This document shows positions 12,601 through 21,600 of a DNA stretch of 64,000 nt, piece after piece. The position numbers and the translations under genes were made by a program. The notes under the pieces are model-generated. The model saw only the letters and a program-made list of their open reading frames with translations, was not told the origin of the DNA and did not search any database. Source of the DNA: Glandiceps talaboti (taxonomy: Eukaryota; Hemichordata; Enteropneusta; Spengelidae); contig NC_135550.1 in the NCBI RefSeq assembly GCF_964340395.1, positions 14,042,408-14,106,407 on the forward strand. Reading direction: 5' to 3'. Positions within the stretch are counted from its first letter, which is position 1. Each line of letters begins with the position of its first letter.

Positions 12601-15600
12601 AATATTGTTATCATTTCAGAATCCATATCAAACTGGTCATCAATAATGAGAAGGAAAACATAAAAGTTTTTTTTTTTTTTTTTTTTTTTAAATTCAAACA
12701 GAAGTAATCAAGGTCAGCAGTAATAGTCACTTTAATTGGGATTTATTGGTTCTTTGGAAGACAAAATTGTATGCAAATTTGTGGGAGAGAAGACAGACAG
12801 GCGATGTTCAGATAGCAAAGAAAAGCTGTCACTGTGTCATTCAAGGTCTACACTGACATTTATAGAGTTCTTGTATGTACCACACAAAACAAATTGCTCT
12901 TTAGTTTATCGCCACTGTCCGCGATACTGTTTGCAATTCAATGGTTCCTGACATTAGCTGGGAGAATGAGAACAGTGTTTGACCAATCTTAGCTGGCTGC
13001 TATTGTTGCCTTTTCTGTGGCAAATCATAAGCAGTCGTCTAGCTTATTGGTCATTAAGACAGCTGGCTATGTTAGTCTTGCCCAGTGCTACTCAATTATA
13101 GTGACACTAGACATAAAGAAGATATATGTGCGGCTGGAACATCGTTCATCAAGATCTGCATCATTACACAACAAAACAAGTAAACCAACTACGTGCAGAC
13201 TCTCACTATTCCTATACTCCATTGTTGAAACACAATATGTGATAAATTGTTGAATCTGTCCCAGGTCAGATGTGTATCCATCAAACTGTCAGCCGTCTAG
13301 AATCCCATACCAGTCTAAACTATCTTGTGGCCTTCACATTTCAAACCATCTACCATAGTACCATATACATCATCTTTTATTTAGACACTAATGTGCTTAT
13401 ATAACAACAGGTGGGCCCTTATATTGGCTACATTTTTCTAACAAAACAACATACGAAGTATGAGATACAAATTCACACGATGATGTTTTTTTTTGTTTTT
13501 GTTTTTTTAACAATAAGCCATCCTTAAGATAGATGTTCTTATCCAACATACTTCTTAATACACTTTCACACTGTTTTGACAGAAAAATTACAGTTATTTC
13601 ATAAATACATGTGATAACCTCTGTCTTATATATTATGGGTTTAAACTTAGTCTGGATTAGGTCCATTAAAATGCCACATGCCATAAAACTTGCATTTCAA
13701 ACAGGATCACGGTAAACTTTCTCTTTTCGTTTTTGAATCATGTTTTAGACAAAACTACTATAAAGCTAAATTAAAAAAATAAAAACTTTTATAATCAATT
13801 GATTTTGTTTGATACAACTGCACAGAAATCTCTAAGAAGCTGTACATGCTACATTTTAAGAAGAAGATTGCAATTTCTTGCTTCAAGTTTGTCTAGATAA
13901 AGTAAACAAAACATACTGCAATGAGATGCAGAAACATGGGTATCATAGTTTTGATGTCTCCATGGTGAACTTTATAGTTCATTTCCTTTTTAGACAAAAC
14001 GTAGCAAGAAACTGTATTCATTCAATCTTCGTGTAGCATGTGCAATTTCTTACTGGTGTCTGTGTGCTTGTATCAAACAGAGCCAGTGAAAGGCCACATG
14101 AAACTGGTGATACTTGTATGAAAAAATATAACAAAAAAAAAAGAAGTGTTCCAGTGTTTGCTAAAATTACATTAATCATTTTCAATGGACTTTTTCCATT
14201 ATTATTTTATAATTCAAACTAAAAATCAATTGCACAAAAATGGAAGAAAACAGAAGATTTGAAGTGTGTAAAAAATATGGAACTTTTTGAAAATTGAATT
14301 CAATTTATCAGTGTTTTGTGGAAAAGAAAACTGTAAAAACCAGTTTTGTTGAAAACTTGAGACAAACTTTTGAATTTTTTAGTGTAATGTGTCATGTGTC
14401 AGCAGATCAATTTTGAGAAGCCGTAATAGCATTAATTATTAAAATACCACATATCTGACAAAAAAATTTTCCCCACCATGAATTTTAGTGTGCATATCAA
14501 TAAACAATATTTCGGTTCTCTATACTTGAATTTGAATAACACGGTAATCTGTGGAGTTATGATGATCAATGGTTACAGTGGTCAACTTGGAATCTGTAGG
14601 GTTGCAGGTTCGCGCCTCACCGCTGCTGTTTGCTTCTGAATAGCTAAAGTCCTTGGGTAAGATCTGAACCATGCTTGGGTCCAAGTCAACCCAGCTGTAT
14701 AATTGGGGACCTGGTAGGAGAGAGGTTGCAATGTGAATGCTTTAATCCTATGTGCTTGTACGGATGGATTGTATGCTCCCCAGGGAGTTGAGGAAGTATA
14801 AAGGGTGGTTGTGCCACTATAGATCCATGCTAGGGGTAATAATTGTAACTGCTTTGTGCACAGAGTGGGAAAGAGCTACATAAAAACAACATTACTATAA
14901 CTATTATTTGTTGGAAAAATCATTTTTTTAAATGTTGTACTTTTGACCATTGATCATCATTTCAATATCTTATCTGTTCTGAAAACAACTTAAAAACCAC
15001 TTTTGTTGATATATACATATGGTTTCCATGACAATGTGTACTGATTATGGTTTTCTAAATAATGTGGTTAAAATTCGACTGGTATTATATCTTCCCATTC
15101 TCATTATGAGTGCTGCATACCTTTACACCACACGCTAATACTCATCATTCATGTGACTTTGCCTGATTTTGTTTACATTACACAAAGGTAAGTTAATCAT
15201 TGATTGCAATTTGTTTATATCTCTACAAACCGTACAGTAAATGTGTTATATTGTGGTGCACACTCTTCCATTTGTAGCCTATTCCTGTAACTTTGATGGA
15301 ACGTAATTGAATCTGATCATACAAGTGAACTTTTTAATAATATATATACCATAGCTGGAAGTGATACGTTGTGAAGTATGTAATGTATAGGCTGTACAAT
15401 CTGTCACTTAAAGTATTGTAAACATAAAACCCATTTTCATGATTTATCAGGCGTTGAAATACAGTTACTGGACAAACAATCACGGGTATCAACCAATTAC
15501 AAAATCATGCGATCTTATTTACATCTCATGATACATGCAATATCACAAATCATTAGCCTCGCTACTACTACGTCACTGATCTGTGTCTATGATAGTTCTT

Positions 15601-18600
15601 GCCACATATACATTGAATATAGGCAAACACTACTGAAAACACAGATAAGCAATGTAGACAGACTGGCTGGCACAAATAAAGGACTCCCATACAAATTAAC
15701 TTTCTTTATCTGTCAATACATTTGTAATATCTGAAAAGGTTTTGACACAAGCAGTCATTTTTTTTTTTGGAGATATGCAAACTACGATTTAGTTTGACGT
15801 CATAAAATTGCAAAAAATGTAAACTAGACTCATCGATCTTCTGTCTGTCATTTCGCTTGTAACAGATGCAACCAAGTTTACGTCAATGACTGGATGACTG
15901 ACATATGTAGTGCACCCAACCAACTGCGTACTAATTGCCGTGTCACTTCACAAGATACTTTGAATTCTTACATTTAAAGCAGTGATTTGAGGCACTTTAT
16001 GCTAGATGACAAGTAACTGAACACTTCCCAAATTACACCTCAGTACCCCCAAGCTATGTCTCTTGTTGCCTTTTCACCAACCTCACCAATAAATGCGATG
16101 TCTGCCAGAAAGGTCTGTACTGGCATGACCTGAAACGACTGACATCACTCCATCACCATCATGTCTGCCAAACTGCTGATTTCTTGGCCACCAAAACAGC
16201 TACATCATTCACACATGACTTGATAGAAAGGTAGTCATTAACAACCTACCCCTATAGACCAGTTGTACCAACTTTCACACAAGGCGATACAATGAAACAC
16301 TATATTTTTCTTTTCTATCCTTGTCTTGTTTGGAAACAAAGAGATAATGACACTATTAAAAGAGAGAACAGAGAATGAATTGTAAGGCTAGCTTTTTTCT
16401 AGAGAATGACTTAAACAAACAAATAGACAAACCAATACATGATCCTATCTGTCCTTGTGGCATCTCATCATGCATCACCAGGTACTGTGCAACAACATGT
16501 CAATCATATGGTATGACAAAAACACATTGAAAAGCAACTTTACAAATCGTTCTTCATTCTTTCAATACAGTGTTTCATTTTTGAGATGTCAACTGACAAT
16601 GTACCACAGATGTCATGTGGTACTGTACAACCTGGATGTCGCCTGGTACTGTGTCACCAGATTTCACCTGGTATTGCAGCACCAGCTTTCCCCTGGTACA
16701 GTACCACCAGATCTCACCAGGTATTGTACAACCTGGTGTCATCTGGTACTGTACCACTAGATGTCACCCTGTGCTATACCAACAGATGTCACCTGGTCCT
16801 GTATCGCCAGATCTCAGCTGATAATGGTATAACCCTGTACTGCACCACTGGATATCCCCAGTACTGAACCACCAGATGTCACCTGGTAATGTCGGTATAC
16901 CACCAGATATCATCTGGTATTGCACCACAACGTCACCTGGTACTGTACAACCAGGATGTCGTCTGGTAATGTACAACCAGATCTCACCTGTACTGTACCA
17001 CCATATCTCACCTGGTACTGATGATGGTACAACCAGATGTTACCAGGTACTGCACCACTGGATATCCCCAGTACTGTACCACCATATGTCACCTGACATG
17101 TATCACCAGATGTCACCTGGTACTGTAGAACCAGCTGTCACCTGGTACTGTAGCACCACTGAGATGTCACCTGGTACTGTACCACCAGATGTCACCTGGT
17201 ACTGTACCACCAGATGTCACCTGGTACTGTACCACCAGATGTCACCTGGTACTGTACCACCAGATGTCACCTGGTACTGTACCACCAGATATCACCTGGT
17301 ATTGCACCACCACATTACCTGGCATTGCACCACCAGATGTCACCTGGTACTGTACAACCAGGATGCTGCCTGGTACTGTACAACCAGATCTCATCTGTAC
17401 TGTACCACCAGATCTCACCTGGTACTGTATCACAAGAACCCACCTGGTACTGTACCACCAGATGTCACCTGGCACTGTACAACCAGATGTCACCTGGCAC
17501 TGTACAACCAGATGCCACCTGGCACTGTACAACCAGATGTCACCAGGTACTGTACCACTACATGTCACCTGGCACTTTACCACTTCGTACATGTCACCCG
17601 GTACTGTAGCACCACCCTTTCACTTAGTACTGTACCACCAGATGTCATCTGCTACTGTAGCACCAGATGTCACATGGTACTGTAGCACCACCCTTTCACC
17701 TAGTACTGTACCACTACACGTGACCTAGTACTGTACCACTACATGTGACCTAGTACTGTACCACTACATGTGACCTAGTACTGTACCACTACATGTGACC
17801 TGGTACTGTACCACTACATGTGACCTAGTACTTTACCACTACATGTGACCTAGTACTGTACCACTACATGTGACCTAGTATTGTACCACTATGTGACCTA
17901 GTACTGTACCACTACATGTGACCTGGTACTGTACCACTACATGTGACCTGGTACTGTACCACTACATGTGACCTAGCACTGTACCGCTACATGTGACCTA
18001 GCACTGTACCACTACATGTGACCTAGTACTGTACCACTACATGTGACCTAGTACTGTACCACTACATGTGACCTAGTACTGTACCACTACATGTGACCTG
18101 GTATGTACTGTACCACTACATGTGACCTAGTACTGTACCACTACATGTGACCTAGTACTGTACCACTACATGTGACCTAGTACTGTACCACTACATGTGA
18201 CCTAGTACTGTACCACTACATGTGACCTGGTATGTACTGTACCACTACATGTGACCTAGTACTGTACCACTACATGTGACCTAGTACTGTACCACTACAT
18301 GTGACCTAGTACTGTACCACTACATGTGACCTAGTACTGTACCACTACATGTGACCTAGTACTGTACCACTACATGCGACCTGGTATGTACTGTACCACT
18401 ACATGTGACCTAGTACTGTACCACTACATGTGACCTAGTACTGTACCACTACATGTGACCTAGTACTGTACCACTACATGTGACCTAGTACTGTAGCACT
18501 ACATGTGACCTAGTACTGTACCACTACATGTGACCTGGTATGTACTGTACCACTACATGTGACCTGGTACTGTACCATTACATGTGACCTAGTACTGTAC

Positions 18601-21600
18601 CACTACATGTGACCTGGTACTGTACCATTACATGTGACCTAGTACTGTACCACTACATGTGACCTGGTATGTACTGTACCACTACATGTGACCTGGTACT
18701 GTACCAATACATGTGACCTAGTACTGTACCACTACATGTGACCTGGAATGTACTGTACCACTACATGTGACCTGGTACTGTACCACTACATGTGACCTAG
18801 TACTGTACCACTACATGTGACCTAGTACTGTACCACTACATGTGACCTAGTACTGTACCACTACATGTCACCTGGTACATACCAGGAACTATGCCACCTT
18901 GTACTATGGTACAATTAGGTTTTAACCATATCAAATACTGCCATGGACATACAAAAAGATCTTTTGGTAATGGTATTTAAGCCATGGGGAAGGACAAAGC
19001 CATCGATGGTAACCTACACAGTAAACATTACATTGTAAATCATATGATGTGGAATGCAAGAGCTGAGACTGTGGCATTATCCATATGATCAAGTCAAAGT
19101 ATGTGTCCTCATTATCAAACCACAGTACTTAACCTTTGAACCATACCCTGATCTCATGGATATGTCTGTGACACATAAAACAAAAGGCCAAAGGTCAAGG
19201 TCAGAATCATCATAATGAAATAAATACATTCAAACAAAGCACATGATGAAGATTAGGATCAGAGATGATCTGCAAAGTAAGTTATGTAAAACAAGCATTG
19301 TCATGGTAACATCCAAGTAAACACTGGAATGATAAGTGTGCCACTATATCAGAAGGGATTACATGTGTGGTTACTCCCCCCCCCCCCCCCCCCCCTCCTC
19401 TGCAAGAAGTAGTCAAACCCCCCCTCCCCAAAACAATTGAACTATTGTTTGTTAGATATCCATAACACATCCAGATCAATGACCTTTAAAGGTAATGTAA
19501 GGTGAAGGTCGGGAGTTATTAGTCAGTGAGTGTTTTCATGTGTAAACAGACATTACAGCTTCAATCAATGTATCACTTAATTATAGTAGTAACTTTATCC
19601 TTGATCAGTAACACTACATGGTAAACGACTTCAGTGCTATGTGAAAGACCTGATACTGGACAATGATGCTTTAAAATAGCCATGTTGATGAGCAATGGGT
19701 ATTTATTTTCGATTTAAATCAATAAAGCAATTTTTTATGATGATTTTCTACTTTTTTTTGAAAGCAATGTGAAAGCACAAAGATCAAGTCTGTCTTTGTA
19801 ACTCAATAATTGCCCTAAGAAATGTCCAAAAAGTGTGCTTAGAAAATTGCTTGCTATATGTTTAATAACTTGAAAATTTTTCAAAAAATAATGTTTTTTA
19901 GCAATTGATGAATCCTAAATACAGATTTGGTTTACGTTGTTTCATATCATTTTTTCAATTTGAAAAACATCGTGAAGTTGTTTTGTTATTAAAAATCCAC
20001 AATAAAAACCCCATTTCTCATTCAAATGGCCACTTTTTAACCCCTTCAATACTGAAAACATTCCCGCCAAAATTGTTTGGACAAAATTCTTGTTTTATGT
20101 AAGTTTTTGGCATATATTAACTTCATTTTAGACTGGAATTAAAGACATGTTACTTCCTAATAAAGTAATATTATTGTAATTATGAAAATATTCATATAAA
20201 TTGGGTCCCCATATTATTTAAAACCCATCTCTAGTCATGAAAGAGTTAACAGAAACAAGAGAGTTATAGTTTAAATATCAAAAGATCCTAACCAGTGCTT
20301 CAAACATCAATCTCAAATGTTCACTCCATGTAGGTTAAGATGTTTAAAATAATCTTCTTTATTTGGTGAAATTCTTTTACACAACATCTTTTGAGGGTTT
20401 TTTTTCCAAATAATGTATTAATTTTCATAACTTCTGACTTGTGCTCTCAAGTGCATTGCAACATCTGATTTTTAGATGGGTTAAGTAGAAGATTTCTAGA
20501 CTAATCACAGATTTTTCTCATAAAAGTCATTATATTATCAATACTATGTTGTGTTTTAGTTTGACGTGTTTTAAGAAATGATACAATACAAGTTGCAGGT
20601 TAAATTCAAAACTTGTAAAACTAGTTTGAAATTAAGGACACAGGGTTGTTTTTGTTCCAGGCTACAATAAAAATACAGATGGTAGTACAGTAATAACTGC
20701 TGTTGAAAGGCTATACAATGTGAGAAAACATACCTAAAGGCTACATTTGGGAGATGTAGTTGTGTCAAAAATTGTATATCTACGGTATATAGGTATTAAA
20801 GTTTCTTGTTTACATTGAGTATTTTTTTTCTCCATTTTTTCCATTTAGATCAATTGAATTTTTGTACTAAACTTGGGGATGGGGAGATCAAATGGAGGAC
20901 ACACAGGTGAACCAGGTGTCAATACAAAAGCAGCTCCTTCATTCATAGAATTTATGGGGGAGGTGGAAGGGAAGGGGTGATGATCCAATAAAAGTTACAA
21001 GTTTGCATAAATCTTCTTTGCTAACATAAAGACTCCCTTTGTATGAGCATTGGAAATTCATATCATAAAATACCGTAATCAATATTGCATCATATGAGGT
21101 GATTGAGTCTTGTCAGTTGGTGAATTATGTTGTCTCGGCAACCAGTTCAACATATGTAAGTCATTTAAAAAGTTAAAAATATGAAATATAATGCTGGTCT
21201 CATCCCAAGTGTCTCTTTACACATTCTCTGAATCATAAAAATGCTCCAGTCACCAAATGTTGAAATTCAGTCACACATCTTTCATCAATTATGTCTCAAA
21301 GGTTTTCACTCAAATAGTGGGCCAGATACAAAAACAAAGTCTGAAGTGTTTGTTTTCTACTACAAATACATATATCATATCGGTAGACTCTAACAGCAGT
21401 TGTCCCCCACCCCCCATAGCATACATGAATGGCTGAAAGTTGTTACATTGAATGAGATGAGTACCGATTATGTTGTCTGAAACAGATATAAATAAAGCAC
21501 TGGCTTCATAGGGTGAAGGTCATGTCTAATTAGCATATATGAATATTCATGACACTGTCCTCAAATTGACACTGTTGCAATACAAACACAATGAGATTAA

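Noticed and set aside
16876-17685. 269-codon plus-strand open frame with repeated [10 protein letters not shown]-like units
   Set aside because: It is the 25-bp satellite read in frame. Three units equal 25 codons and all frames are open, so it is a period artefact.
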